A DNA stretch of 64,000 nucleotides from Flavobacteriales bacterium (GTDB lineage: Bacteria; Bacteroidota; Bacteroidia; CAIKAF01), in NCBI GenBank assembly GCA_018401695.1, contig JAGYKD010000002.1, positions 531,740 through 595,739 of the forward strand, written 5' to 3'. The notes beneath the pieces were generated by a model that made no database searches, was not told where the DNA came from, and was given only the letters and a program-made list of their open reading frames with translations. The position numbers and the translations under genes are program-made. Of this stretch, positions 52,744 through 61,143 are shown piece by piece. How positions within the stretch are numbered: the first letter of the stretch is position 1; each line of letters starts with the position of its first letter.

Positions 52744-53730
52744 TCATACTTTGGTCAGTTGTTTTAAACGGCCTTGAAACGATTGGAAATAATTTCTTTT
52801 GGTGGTATCATTTAAAAAAGAAGCAGCTACCATTTTTTCAATCCATTTAGACTTGGATAGCATGGATGCCATTATTCCATGAAAGGTCTTTTCAGGTATT
52901 TCTGCTTGCTCTGCCAGTGTAGCAAATTGTATACCGATATTGCCTTGGGCTAGATGTTTAGGCAGTAGACCATCATCTAAGGCAAAGTCTTTATCATCTA
53001 TATGTATACGGCTATTTAGCAAGTCATACGCAGGGCTTAGTCGATAATCTCCAAAAGGCGTTTCTAGGATAGAGAAGTTTTTAAAGTGTGCATCTCCATT
53101 TGAAAAAAGATAATTAAAGACAAGTATTCTTAAAAGTTTTGGCGCTTCTGTCTTGTAAGTTGTTAAATAATTGCGCATTAATTCAAACACATCTAAATAA
53201 TTCCCGAGGTATTTGTAATGTTCGCCATGGGTTTGTGGGGTTCTTTTTGCTAAGGAAGCAAAGTCATCTTGAGCTAATTTTGAGCCATCCTCTTTTACAT
53301 CAAATCGTTTTGTGATGTATGCAGGTGTTCCATCTTTAAAAAATACCAATGCATTTTCTGCGGTTTCTATGCCATAAACCTGACGAGCAATTTGCATGGT
53401 TAAATGTTCATTGGCAGGCATCTGATCGCGCTTTTTACCGGCCCCCGGAATGGGTTTCAGAATATAAGTACCTCGCTCATTTTCATCCATTAGCCTTAAC
53501 TTGTTTCTGTCCAGCAATACAGCATATTTTTCTTGGACACCTGATATCGACATACGGTTCCGATTTTCGTCAAACATCTGAGCAGTTTCCGGATTGGATG
53601 CCGGGGAATCGTATGGCAAAACATGATTTACCTTCCTGCCCTGAAAAACTCTATGTAAAGCGGTCCTGCTGTATGTATTAAATCCTTCAGATAGTGTGCC
53701 GGGGCAATATTTAATTTCCGGTAAGCTCAT
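52744..53730 (-). CDS. HipT-like Ser/Thr kinase toxin, module 2
   Basis: A 328-residue HipA-type kinase lacking N-subdomain 1. Seen: autophosphorylation motif MSISGVQEK (Ser 61 and 63), YILKPIPG, MPANEHLTMQIA, catalytic loop SNGDAHFKNFS (D213) and LSPAYDLL (D236). The SIS spelling is that of the studied HipT. It lacks the N-terminal Cys-rich segment of module 1, and the two kinases are only distantly similar, so they probably arrived separately. It abuts its HipS-like gene with a 1-bp overlap. Confidence 0.88.
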   Translation of the reverse strand: MSLPEIKYCPGTLSEGFNTYSRTALHRVFQGRKVNHVLPYDSPASNPETAQMFDENRNRMSISGVQEKYAVLLDRNKLRLMDENERGTYILKPIPGAGKKRDQMPANEHLTMQIARQVYGIETAENALVFFKDGTPAYITKRFDVKEDGSKLAQDDFASLAKRTPQTHGEHYKYLGNYLDVFELMRNYLTTYKTEAPKLLRILVFNYLFSNGDAHFKNFSILETPFGDYRLSPAYDLLNSRIHIDDKDFALDDGLLPKHLAQGNIGIQFATLAEQAEIPEKTFHGIMASMLSKSKWIEKMVAASFLNDTTKRNYFQSFQGRLKQLTKV

Positions 53731-54056
53731 TAATTTTCAAGTTTAATAATCCTAACGGCGCCTATGCTGTCATTTTTTGCAGTAGTCATAAGCAATCCAA
53801 AATGGTCTTCGTTGTCGATTCTATGGAGTGTGCAAACCACTTGCTTATTGGGGCCTTCAGGAAGCATACTGAAAAAAAACGGAAACAAGTACTTGGAGTG
53901 GAATTCATTTTCTTCTTTTGGTAAAGTTAGACTAATGCTTGGCCTTTCGTTATTTGTTACCCAGTCTACGTGATAATGAAATGAAAACGAACCATCATCG
54001 TGCTGGGTCAAGGTACCCGCTTCCTCGTTTTTGAATAATACTTTGGCTTTTCTCAT
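53730..54056 (-). CDS. HipS-like protein, module 2
   Basis: A 108-residue HipA N-subdomain 1 homologue: KVLFKNEEAGTLTQHDDGSF, SFHYHVDWV, RPSISLTLPKEENEF and LFPFFFSMLPEGPNKQ. It is the presumed antitoxin of the kinase encoded next. It overlaps the HTH gene by 4 bp (ATGA). Same gene order and overlaps as in module 1 despite low similarity. Confidence 0.85.
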   Translation of the reverse strand: MRKAKVLFKNEEAGTLTQHDDGSFSFHYHVDWVTNNERPSISLTLPKEENEFHSKYLFPFFFSMLPEGPNKQVVCTLHRIDNEDHFGLLMTTAKNDSIGAVRIIKLEN

Positions 54057-54271
54057 TTACTATGCGTCAAAGTTTTAATTTTTAGGCAAAGCTCCATGCC
54101 CAGCACATCAGATACCTTATGCAAGGTTGAAAGCGTAGGGTTTCCTTTTCCGCTTTCTAGCTGTTTTAAAGTTCTCAGGCCAACCCCTGATAGTTCTGCC
54201 AATTCCTCCTGTGTTACTTGGAGCGCTTCCCTACGCATCTTTAGGGTTTTTATTAATTCCGAAAAGTGCAT
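54053..54271 (-). CDS. HipB-like XRE-family repressor, module 2
   Basis: A 72-residue helix-turn-helix protein (RREALQVTQEELAELSGVGLRTLKQLESGKGNPTLSTLHKV). First gene of the second three-gene module; likely binds the TGCAT-type repeats in its own promoter. Confidence 0.88.
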   Translation of the reverse strand: MHFSELIKTLKMRREALQVTQEELAELSGVGLRTLKQLESGKGNPTLSTLHKVSDVLGMELCLKIKTLTHSK

Positions 54272-54345
54272 TATATAGCATTATTTGATGCAAATATAAA
54301 GCTAATTATTGAAAATTCAACAAAAAGAGCTTTTAAATGCACTAT
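54272..54345 (-). promoter_or_regulatory. hipB2 promoter with -33/-7 boxes and TGCAT repeats
   Basis: On the minus strand TTTG (54324-54321) and TATATTTG (54298-54291) are 22 nt apart, within the Bacteroidota range, and the -7 box lies 20 nt before the ATG. Half-sites GTGCATT occur at 54272-54266, 54342-54336 and, diverged, around 54389, with ATGCT/GCAT spacers between, suggesting an operator for HipB2. Confidence 0.55.
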
Positions 54346-54420
54346 TCTTTACATAACCAAGCTTTTCTGCCATATTTTCAATAAAAGGTGCACTTTAAAG
54401 CCCTCTATTTAAGTGTGTGC

Positions 54421-54594
54421 TGAACTGGTATGTCAAAACCGGACAACAAGACCAACGAATTGAGGTTTTGAAGTTGTCTAAAGGGGGCGACCACCTCAGG
54501 ATGTTCCGGAATATGCAGGTTGGCAGCGATGCACGCCGCCCATCTTTCTGCAACTATGGAGAAGCTGAAAAATAAGCTTTACCCATACCTCTAA
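54421..54594 (+). pseudogene. short coding relic of unknown origin
   Basis: Two overlapping frames, NWYVKTGQQDQRIEVLKLSK... (to a stop at 54573) and MHAAHLSATMEKLKNKLYPYL (54529-54594), read like the end of one protein split by a frameshift. Charged, helix-forming composition. I do not recognise the family; a transposase or accessory protein is possible. Confidence 0.35.
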
Positions 54595-54599
54595 TTAAA

Positions 54600-54715
54600 A
54601 GTTTGGCAACTCCCCCGGTGGAGCCTGCCCTACGTGCAGCCGAAGGGTGCAATAGCGGTTTCATTCTGGGCCTTGCGGGGCGGGCGAAAGCTTAGTTGTT
54701 AGGCACTGGCTTTTT
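54600..54715 (-). repeat. half of an attC-like palindrome
   Basis: GC-rich sequence ending AGTTGTTAGGCAC, with GTTAGGC (54698-54704) fitting the integron core consensus GTTRRRY. The matching left core (RYYYAAC) is not visible, so this may be a damaged or truncated site. It lies immediately downstream of the 112-residue gene. Confidence 0.35.
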
Positions 54716-55054
54716 TTAATTTTGGTGAAACGGATTTTCGCCAAAGAATTCGGAAATTTTATTTTCTCCGTTAACATTATACAGGTCGGTAATATTAATA
54801 CGAAGCATCAACATGTTGAATAACATTGTAATTGTCTGGTTTAAATATCCCTCCCAACTTATTGGATTAACACTAAATTGTGAGTCTGCTAATCCTTGTC
54901 CAATCTCAAACGTATTTATTTTAGTCTCTATTCCTGTTATTTCTTGATTATCCGCCTTTGATTTGACTATTAGTCGACACTTGAATTCAGTTTCTGAGAT
55001 TGGGTGATAAACTCTCTGAATGTAGTAATCCTGTTTAAATTGTTTTGTATCCAT
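54716..55054 (-). CDS. small protein of unknown function, paired with the AbiJ/HEPN-like gene
   Basis: A 112-residue protein with no recognised domain: YYIQRVYHPISETEFKCRLIVKSKADNQ, INTFEIGQGLADSQFSVNPISWEG, TMLFNMLMLRIN. Predicted mixed alpha/beta. It starts directly after the 284-residue gene (adjacent stop and start) and is therefore coupled to it. A partner, immunity or accessory role is inference. AT-rich composition like the rest of the island. Confidence 0.65.
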   Translation of the reverse strand: MDTKQFKQDYYIQRVYHPISETEFKCRLIVKSKADNQEITGIETKINTFEIGQGLADSQFSVNPISWEGYLNQTITMLFNMLMLRINITDLYNVNGENKISEFFGENPFHQN

Positions 55055-55909
55055 TTATTTGTTTTTTGATAGTTGAAATACTCCTGCCTTCAATACTTGA
55101 AAGCAAATTTTTGCTGTATAGTGATTAGGATTAAATCCCGAACTTACTTGCTGATATGGGTGAATGTAGTTTCTGAAATCTCGAAGTGCATGACTAAATT
55201 TTTTCACATCATCCTTAATGAGACCAATTTCAAACGAAACGTCAATTAGTTGGCTCAAAGTCCAATCAGGAAATTGTTTGACTTTACCTTCCTTGTCTTT
55301 AGGTGCAGATTTAGCTTGGTTAAATTCCTTTGGTGACTTCAAAGCAATTCCAAGAAGTATTCCTTCAAGACTACTGCCTGAAAGAAAGATGACCGACAAA
55401 TGTGCTTTTGCCGCAAAACAGTTTTTTATCTCTCCGAATCGAATTTTGAGAACTTCTGAAACTATAGAATCTAGACCTAGAGCATCAATTGAAATATCAT
55501 CAAACTCTTTATCTAAAAAATCATCTGCTTTCAGTTCTACATTGTCATCATGAAGTTCAACCTTATCTGTCTTTTTGAAGGTTATTTCCGTGCCATTTCG
55601 GACTACTTGCCATTTATCAAAAGCTAAATATTGATTCAGATTTTTGATGTGGTTATCAAGTTCAGAAGTTTTGCCAATAAAATTAACTGGGTTGAATAAC
55701 TTTTTAATACACTTATCTAATTCTGGCTTTCCGTTAATCTTGTGAAGGCGATCATCTGTATATTTCCATCGAGAAGGAAATCCCTGACCATAAGTATCAT
55801 TGAATCCCAAGTCTTTGAAAAACTCGATAAGTTTTGGGCCTGACCGATATTCCGTTTCTTCGTTTATCAGGTCTCTGAGTTTCTCTATTGACTTGTCATT
55901 TATTATCAT
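55055..55909 (-). CDS. AbiJ/HEPN-like abortive infection candidate
   Basis: A 284-residue protein. The N-terminal about 80 residues (LRDLINEETEYRSGPKLIEF, FPSRWKYTDDRLHKINGKPELDKCI) resemble from memory the AbiJ-type N-terminal domain found on abortive-infection proteins. The C-terminal helical region carries RDFRNYIHP (R243 to H250, R-x6-H), which fits a HEPN RNase motif. HEPN proteins often cleave tRNA or mRNA in phage defence. That function is inferred, not shown. It is separated from the ATPase gene by an attC-like palindrome. Confidence 0.6.
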   Translation of the reverse strand: MIINDKSIEKLRDLINEETEYRSGPKLIEFFKDLGFNDTYGQGFPSRWKYTDDRLHKINGKPELDKCIKKLFNPVNFIGKTSELDNHIKNLNQYLAFDKWQVVRNGTEITFKKTDKVELHDDNVELKADDFLDKEFDDISIDALGLDSIVSEVLKIRFGEIKNCFAAKAHLSVIFLSGSSLEGILLGIALKSPKEFNQAKSAPKDKEGKVKQFPDWTLSQLIDVSFEIGLIKDDVKKFSHALRDFRNYIHPYQQVSSGFNPNHYTAKICFQVLKAGVFQLSKNK

Positions 55910-55933
55910 TAACGGTTCTCTTTTTTAGCTTGT

Positions 55934-56097
55934 GCCCAACGGTCAAGTATAAGAGCAGTAGCGGATTTCAAGGCAATTACCTGTCCGCCACCACAAAAGT
56001 TTATTAAATGCAAAGACCTTGATTTTGCCACTTCACCCGCTATTGCTTTTATACAATGTTGTATGCCCGTGCTTTCTTTTCGTCTGTGCGGTTGGGC
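55934..56097 (-). repeat. attC-like long palindrome between the AbiJ-like and ATPase genes
   Basis: Core-like boxes GCCCAAC (55934-55940) and GTTGGGC (56091-56097) match RYYYAAC/GTTRRRY and are exact complements. Inside, CAAGTATAAGAGCAGTAGCGG (55944-55964) pairs almost fully with CCGCTATTGCTTTTATACAATG (56037-56058), and TTTCAAGG with CCTTGA further in. The size (164 bp) and layout resemble integron recombination sites, but no integrase gene is in the window. A 93-residue reading frame across it is not coding. Confidence 0.55.
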
Positions 56098-56099
56098 AG

Positions 56100-56161
56100 C
56101 CATACTCTTTGGCAAGTTTAGGCTTGTGCGGCCGCTCTGAGCGACTTGCCAATGTGTATGG
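56100..56161 (-). repeat. second long palindrome next to the attC-like site
   Basis: CCATACTCTTTGGCAAGT (56100-56117) pairs with ACTTGCCAATGTGTATGG (56144-56161) with two mismatches, separated by a 26-nt loop rich in GC. It abuts the 3' end of the ATPase gene and may be part of its terminator or a second recombination-site arm. Confidence 0.5.
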
Positions 56162-56180
56162 ATGCTTAGGGTTGGCATTA

Positions 56181-57941
56181 TTAATTCCACAAGTTCATTA
56201 TCATTTGTTTGATTGTTCCATTCTCCAATTTCAGTCCAAGTGGTTTTGAAATATCTTGTCCCTGTGATAAATGCAAAGAAGTATTGTAAATAATACCCAA
56301 TAAGAAATAGGTCTCAGGTATTTGAACTCCTATGCTTTCTGCAAAATGAAGTTTGTTTTTCGTTCCGTTGTATTCCTCTATGAACTTCCTCTGGTTTTCA
56401 GCATCAGGGATTTTGTCATAGACTAACTGTTCTATACGATTTCTAACTCCAAAACAAATTGCAAGCGGGTCAAATGTTTCATCATCAAATAAATATCGTC
56501 TTACTTCCCTAAAAATTTTTTTGAAGAATTTTTCAGGCGTTCCCCAATCAGAGTTCAGATTTAAGGCTTTGAATTCATTCGTTATATCAATTGCTCCTGA
56601 ATCAGGGTGGAAGTGAAAATAATGTGCATCTACCGTATCTTTAATGGTTTCATCTTCACGGTTGTAAATGATATTCAGAATGTGCTGGTTGGACTTAACC
56701 TTGATGTCCTTTATGTAACAAACTTTGATTTTATTGTCGTTGAAGCAGAAGTGATTAAAAAACAACGGGTCTAAATGTGTGAGTAGAATTGGAAAAATTC
56801 TCCTTTTCTGACCTTTCATCTCTTCAATAAAGGTTGAGATGTAGTATTGAAAAGTTATCAGGTTAGCATCATCCATGTAGTCGAATATTTCGTCAATAAC
56901 AAGGATGCAATCTTTCTTTTTAAAACTATTTCTGGTTTTTAAAAGCATGGCCATAAAGGTCAAAATATCTCGTTGACCATTTGAAATTTCATGTGCCTTC
57001 GGCCAATTAACCACAAGGCTGTTTCCTTCAGCTTTTGGTTTTATATCGAACCTGTCTTTAACAGGATTGTAATTTGCAATTGTTTCTGTGTAATGCTGCT
57101 TTTTATCTAAGAAGTAAAGGTATTTGCAAGCTTTTTTAAAGTCGGCCCCCATTTCATTTCTGACTGTGATTAACTGCCATGCGGTTAAGTAGTAATCCAC
57201 GTCATCATTCAAAACCTCAAAGCCGAAAGATTGAATTATAGAAGCAAATTTTGAAAATTCATCATGGGCTTTAAGCTCATTAAGCAGATTATCTTCAATC
57301 CATGTTTTTAACTGATTCCCTGTTCCTTCTCGATTATTAATTTGTTCAATAGCTGGCTCTATGAGCTTTTTGAAAGACTTAAGGTCGAATCTTGAAAAGT
57401 CAATTTTGTTTTCAATAGTATAGAAGAACCTACCTGAACTGAATAAGCTTGATATATTAGTTAGGATTTTATTTCCGTTTGTTCCGAAATTAGCTTTTAG
57501 AGTTGCTGAGTGGTATGCAAAATCAACCTTCGGTGGGATTGTTTGAACCAATGTAGTGGTTACAATGTCTAATGATGTTCTTGCAAAAGGCGGGCGACCT
57601 GGAATTGTTTGAACAACCGATTTTGGCTCGGTCTGGTTTTTAATAACAACTACATCAAACATATCACTGATTGTGTTTTGATTATCGTCAGCGATTAATT
57701 CAGTGCCATTGGATAACGTGATTTTTAATTCAGGACGATTAGCAGTGGATTTATTGAAATATTCTTTATCACCTAATTCAATTTTGTCCCTTTTCAAGCG
57801 GTCAAATGCAAGTGCAAAAGAACTTTTGCCAAAACCATTTGGTGCTACAAGAATATTCGGTTTGTTAGGGTTCAAATCGAGCTGGAATGACTTACTGCCA
57901 ATACCTTTTACATTCGTTATTTCTATTTGGCTAATGTTCAT
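56181..57941 (-). CDS. RecF/SMC-type AAA ATPase in the restriction operon
   Basis: A 586-residue P-loop ATPase: MNISQIEITNVKGI start, Walker A APNGFGKSS (34-41), an ABC-like signature HEISNGQRDILTF, and Walker B CILVIDEIFDYMDD. The middle is a large helical domain and the last about 150 residues (YHFHPDSGAIDITNEFK onwards) have no recognised match. Proteins of this type occur in many defence systems, often as sensors beside a nuclease or methylase. It lies 13 nt after hsdM-hsdS in the same direction; the role is unknown. Confidence 0.75.
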   Translation of the reverse strand: MNISQIEITNVKGIGSKSFQLDLNPNKPNILVAPNGFGKSSFALAFDRLKRDKIELGDKEYFNKSTANRPELKITLSNGTELIADDNQNTISDMFDVVVIKNQTEPKSVVQTIPGRPPFARTSLDIVTTTLVQTIPPKVDFAYHSATLKANFGTNGNKILTNISSLFSSGRFFYTIENKIDFSRFDLKSFKKLIEPAIEQINNREGTGNQLKTWIEDNLLNELKAHDEFSKFASIIQSFGFEVLNDDVDYYLTAWQLITVRNEMGADFKKACKYLYFLDKKQHYTETIANYNPVKDRFDIKPKAEGNSLVVNWPKAHEISNGQRDILTFMAMLLKTRNSFKKKDCILVIDEIFDYMDDANLITFQYYISTFIEEMKGQKRRIFPILLTHLDPLFFNHFCFNDNKIKVCYIKDIKVKSNQHILNIIYNREDETIKDTVDAHYFHFHPDSGAIDITNEFKALNLNSDWGTPEKFFKKIFREVRRYLFDDETFDPLAICFGVRNRIEQLVYDKIPDAENQRKFIEEYNGTKNKLHFAESIGVQIPETYFLLGIIYNTSLHLSQGQDISKPLGLKLENGTIKQMIMNLWN

Positions 57942-57954
57942 GTACTATTCAGCA

Positions 57955-60504
57955 TTAAGCCTTTTCATATTCCACCTTCGGCTCAGCAGCCATATTTAAA
58001 GTTTCTTCTTCTGTTTTTTCTACACCCCAAACTTTAGCAATCCTATCCTTTATCTTCTGCTCAAAAATTTGAATCAGTTGTATATTGGCATTTACCAATG
58101 CCTGCTCGTTTTCGATTTGTGCTACGATTTTGCCTTGGGTTTCTAAGTCAGGTAATGGAATTGAAATTGAAAGAAAATTCTTTTTAGAAATGTTCTTCAT
58201 ACTACCACTTGTACCACCACAGATTTCTGAGATTCGCTTTCTATAATCTTCTGATGAAATAATCAAATGAACAAAACGAGCAGATATATCTTTCCGTGAA
58301 ATCACTGTTTGCCAAAGACGATCAGGAAGAAATAAATCGTGAAAATCCTCTTTTACATAGGCACTTGCACCAACAAGGTTTTCAGTATTCATTCGGCTAA
58401 TGATTATTGAATCCTTTTTAGGATTGCATTTTGCTCTCTCATATTCAGCAGGCAAAATAGTTTTATGTTCTTCAGGGAGAAAAATGCCATAAGTAACAGC
58501 ACTTGTTTTTAAAACACCTTTCTCACCTTTCTTTATGTTTCTGCTTTCTGAATTGACACTAACTCCTGTTTCTAATTCGTCAATAATTTCTCCCAACTCC
58601 ACCATCTCCCAATTTGGGTCAATGTCTATTTTGGGTTTGTAGTTGGCTACTACGGCTTTGGCGCCATCTATAATTTTTTGGTAGCCTTCTATTTCGGCTA
58701 CTATTTCTGCCTGAATGGATAAGGGGGGAAGGGGGATTTGGATTTTTGAGTATTGTGAAATCCAATATCGCTTGTGGTCTGAACTATCAAACTGAATATG
58801 CTGCATCAAATAGTAAAGGAAAGTGATATTCGCATTTTCCTTTGCTTTCAAAATCTTCATTGCAGAAGATTTTACCTTGAATGGAAAGTCAACAAACTTT
58901 GTAGCTGTCGTAAAATCGTCAAAAATGATTACAGGTAATGGATTATTAAAAATGCCACTTTCTTCATTTGTGTAGCCTAGAATAAAAGTCTTACCTGCTG
59001 TAAGAACAGGAATTTTAAATGAATCATCATATTCTTCATTTTCGACTATGTAGTTGGTAGGCTGCTCATAATCCAAAACTTCTTCCAAAGCCACTTTATC
59101 AAATTCGGTTTCAAGGACATCATTTGTAATGTATCGGCTACCACTTAAATTGAATTCGCCATTCGCTCCGATTTCACTCTTCAAAACGGAATTTGCAATT
59201 GTACTTTGGATTTCCTTCCGTTCTTTAAATTGGTTAAGTACATCAATGGCTTCTTCCAACTGGCTGCCTTTAACCGCTGCTCGCTGTGCTCCCAAGTTGT
59301 AGCCATCATTGTCAATTTTTACAAACAGAATTTCGTTGCGTTGTTTGGCAATGGCTTTGTCCATCAATAAAATGGATGTTTTTACACCGCTGTATGGATT
59401 AAACACGCCTGCGGGCAAACTCACAACGGCATAGAGGTAATTCTCCACCAACATTTTACGCAGGTCTTTGTAAGCCGTTCCACTTTGGAAAATCACGCCT
59501 TCGGGTACAATGATGCCCGCTTTACCTTTGGGGTTCAGGTGTTCGGCTATGTAGTCCACAAACAACACTTCCGAGCGATTGCTGCTAATGGTAAATTTCT
59601 TGTGTGGCCGTATGCCACCTTTCGGACTCATGAAAGGCGGATTAGCAAGCACCACATCAAAGTTTTCGTTCCAACGGTCTTCGCTGCTTAGTGTGTCGTA
59701 TTCATTAATGTGAGGGTCAGAAAATCCGTGTAAATACAAATTCACCAAACTCAGTCGCACCATGTCGGGCGAAATGTCGTAGCCTGCAAAATTCTGAATC
59801 AGCTTTTTGCGTTCGTCAGGCGTTAAGGCGTCACCCAAATTGTTGAAAGGCTTTTTTTCGAGTTTGTTATACTCGTAAATATTCAACCCTTCTTTGTTGG
59901 CTTTGGTATGTTTGAGCAGAATATGCTTGTAAGCCGAAATCAAAAATCCCGCTGTTCCGCAAGCAGGATCCAAAATGGTTTCGCCTTTGTCAGGGTCAAT
60001 TATCGCCACCAAAAAATCAATGATGTGTCTGGGCGTTCTGAACTGTCCTGCATCTCCTTGACTGCCCATTACAGAAAGCAGATACTCAAAGGCATCGCCT
60101 AATTTTTCACTGTGGGTGTATTCAAACTCACCAATGGTTTTCAGAAACAGTTTCAGCGTTTCAGGGTCACGATAGGGCAAATAGGCATTATTGAAAATAT
60201 CCCGAAACAATTTCGGAATGTTTGGGTTTTTCTCCATGCTTTCAATGGCATCCGAATACAAGCGAAGCATTTCAGCAGCCGTTACCTTGGTGTCAAACAG
60301 TTTGTCCCAAGCGTATTTTTCATAATCACCCGAGAAGAACTTAGCCGAACCACCCAATTCAATGGCTTCTTTGTCCATGTCATCCATGAACTTGTATATT
60401 AAGCCAATGGTAATTTGCTCAATTTGTGCCTTTGGGTCTGGTAGTTTACCTACCAAAATATCTCGGCAGTCATCTATTCTTTTCTTTGTTTGTGTGTCTA
60501 GCAT
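57955..60504 (-). CDS. type I restriction-modification HsdM-HsdS fusion
   Basis: An 849-residue protein joining the N6-adenine methyltransferase (HsdM) and the specificity subunit (HsdS). The methylase half has motif I DPACGTAGF (179-187), motif IV NPPF (288-291) and the RTPRHIIDFL start. From about 480 a target-recognition region with two repeats follows (IQIPLPPLSIQAEIVAEIEG and LSISIPLPDLETQGKIVAQIEN), typical of HsdS conserved segments. Fused M-S proteins occur in type I and type IIG-like systems; the separate hsdR upstream argues for type I. The recognised sequence is unknown. Confidence 0.9.
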   Translation of the reverse strand: MLDTQTKKRIDDCRDILVGKLPDPKAQIEQITIGLIYKFMDDMDKEAIELGGSAKFFSGDYEKYAWDKLFDTKVTAAEMLRLYSDAIESMEKNPNIPKLFRDIFNNAYLPYRDPETLKLFLKTIGEFEYTHSEKLGDAFEYLLSVMGSQGDAGQFRTPRHIIDFLVAIIDPDKGETILDPACGTAGFLISAYKHILLKHTKANKEGLNIYEYNKLEKKPFNNLGDALTPDERKKLIQNFAGYDISPDMVRLSLVNLYLHGFSDPHINEYDTLSSEDRWNENFDVVLANPPFMSPKGGIRPHKKFTISSNRSEVLFVDYIAEHLNPKGKAGIIVPEGVIFQSGTAYKDLRKMLVENYLYAVVSLPAGVFNPYSGVKTSILLMDKAIAKQRNEILFVKIDNDGYNLGAQRAAVKGSQLEEAIDVLNQFKERKEIQSTIANSVLKSEIGANGEFNLSGSRYITNDVLETEFDKVALEEVLDYEQPTNYIVENEEYDDSFKIPVLTAGKTFILGYTNEESGIFNNPLPVIIFDDFTTATKFVDFPFKVKSSAMKILKAKENANITFLYYLMQHIQFDSSDHKRYWISQYSKIQIPLPPLSIQAEIVAEIEGYQKIIDGAKAVVANYKPKIDIDPNWEMVELGEIIDELETGVSVNSESRNIKKGEKGVLKTSAVTYGIFLPEEHKTILPAEYERAKCNPKKDSIIISRMNTENLVGASAYVKEDFHDLFLPDRLWQTVISRKDISARFVHLIISSEDYRKRISEICGGTSGSMKNISKKNFLSISIPLPDLETQGKIVAQIENEQALVNANIQLIQIFEQKIKDRIAKVWGVEKTEEETLNMAAEPKVEYEKA

Positions 60505-60526
60505 GTTTGTCTTTTATCCTATTTAT

Positions 60527-60566
60527 GGGGACGTTGACCGTTGGGTCGTTGCATGCAACGTCCGTA
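60527..60566 (-). repeat. REP-like palindrome downstream of the RAYT gene
   Basis: Starting 8 nt after the RAYT stop, the minus strand reads GGACGTTGCATGCAACG, the same core as the palindrome inside the RAYT gene, with a rearranged second arm (GACCCAACGGTCAACGTCCCC). It is the flanking copy typical of RAYT genes. Confidence 0.7.
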
Positions 60567-60573
60567 CATCTAT

Positions 60574-61143
60574 TCAATAAAATTTATCCTCATGCCAATT
60601 GGCAGGGTTGTTTTTAATGTATTCTGAAATGCGATGAAATGATTCATCATTTCTGATAATATGGTCGTGAAAACGCGGTTGCCATGCGAATGTTAATTCT
60701 AATCGGTTGCAATATTTTGTTACGGCCGATTTGTAGGAACGGATGATGGATGAAATGGTATTCGATTTTGGGGAAATGGCGGTCATTTGTTCGTTTTTTT
60801 GGTTGGGCGTTTCCGTTTCCGTAGGGACGTTGCATGCAACGTCCCTACCAATATTTGCAATGTCATTATTTCCATCCAAAATCAATATTCCATGAACGTG
60901 GTTTGGCATCACCACAAATTCGCCCAATTCGATATTTTTTGCATGGTTTTTAATTTCAAACCATAGCGCATGTGCTATGGCACCTGCAGGCGAAACCTGC
61001 ATTTTCCCTTTTTGTATTTCTCCGAAATAATGTTCCCTGTCTTTTGTGCAAATGGTAATAAAATAGGCGGCATCACTGCCATAATCCCAATTTTGTAATC
61101 GGGCGGATTCATTACGATATTTCCCCTTGAATTTTTCTGACAT
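60574..61143 (-). CDS. REP-associated tyrosine transposase (RAYT, Y1/IS200-like)
   Basis: A 189-residue HUH-type single-strand transposase. Seen: the HUH motif in VVMPNHVHGIL and the catalytic Tyr region ISSIIRSYKSAVTKY; N-terminal YRNESARLQNWDYGSDAAYFIT resembles RAYT starts and WQPRFHDHIIRNDES its C-terminal block. These enzymes spread and maintain REP hairpins. It sits between hsdR and hsdM on the same strand, with its start overlapping the hsdR stop by one base, so it is translated with the restriction genes. A palindrome lies within its coding sequence. Confidence 0.88.
   Translation of the reverse strand: MSEKFKGKYRNESARLQNWDYGSDAAYFITICTKDREHYFGEIQKGKMQVSPAGAIAHALWFEIKNHAKNIELGEFVVMPNHVHGILILDGNNDIANIGRDVACNVPTETETPNQKNEQMTAISPKSNTISSIIRSYKSAVTKYCNRLELTFAWQPRFHDHIIRNDESFHRISEYIKNNPANWHEDKFY
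60821..60848. repeat. perfect 28-bp REP palindrome inside the RAYT gene
   Basis: A perfectly self-complementary 28-mer (core GGGACGTTGCATGCAACGTC) in frame with the RAYT coding sequence, giving GRDVACNVPT between the HUH and tyrosine segments. The same core occurs at 60551-60561 just past the gene. Confidence 0.88.

Noticed and set aside
55909..56190. 93-residue frame between the AbiJ-like and ATPase genes
   Set aside because: It covers the long palindromes and has no recognisable composition or start signal.
60812..60860. Integrase attachment core at the 28-bp palindrome
   Set aside because: It matches the REP core next to a RAYT gene better, with a second copy just past the gene.
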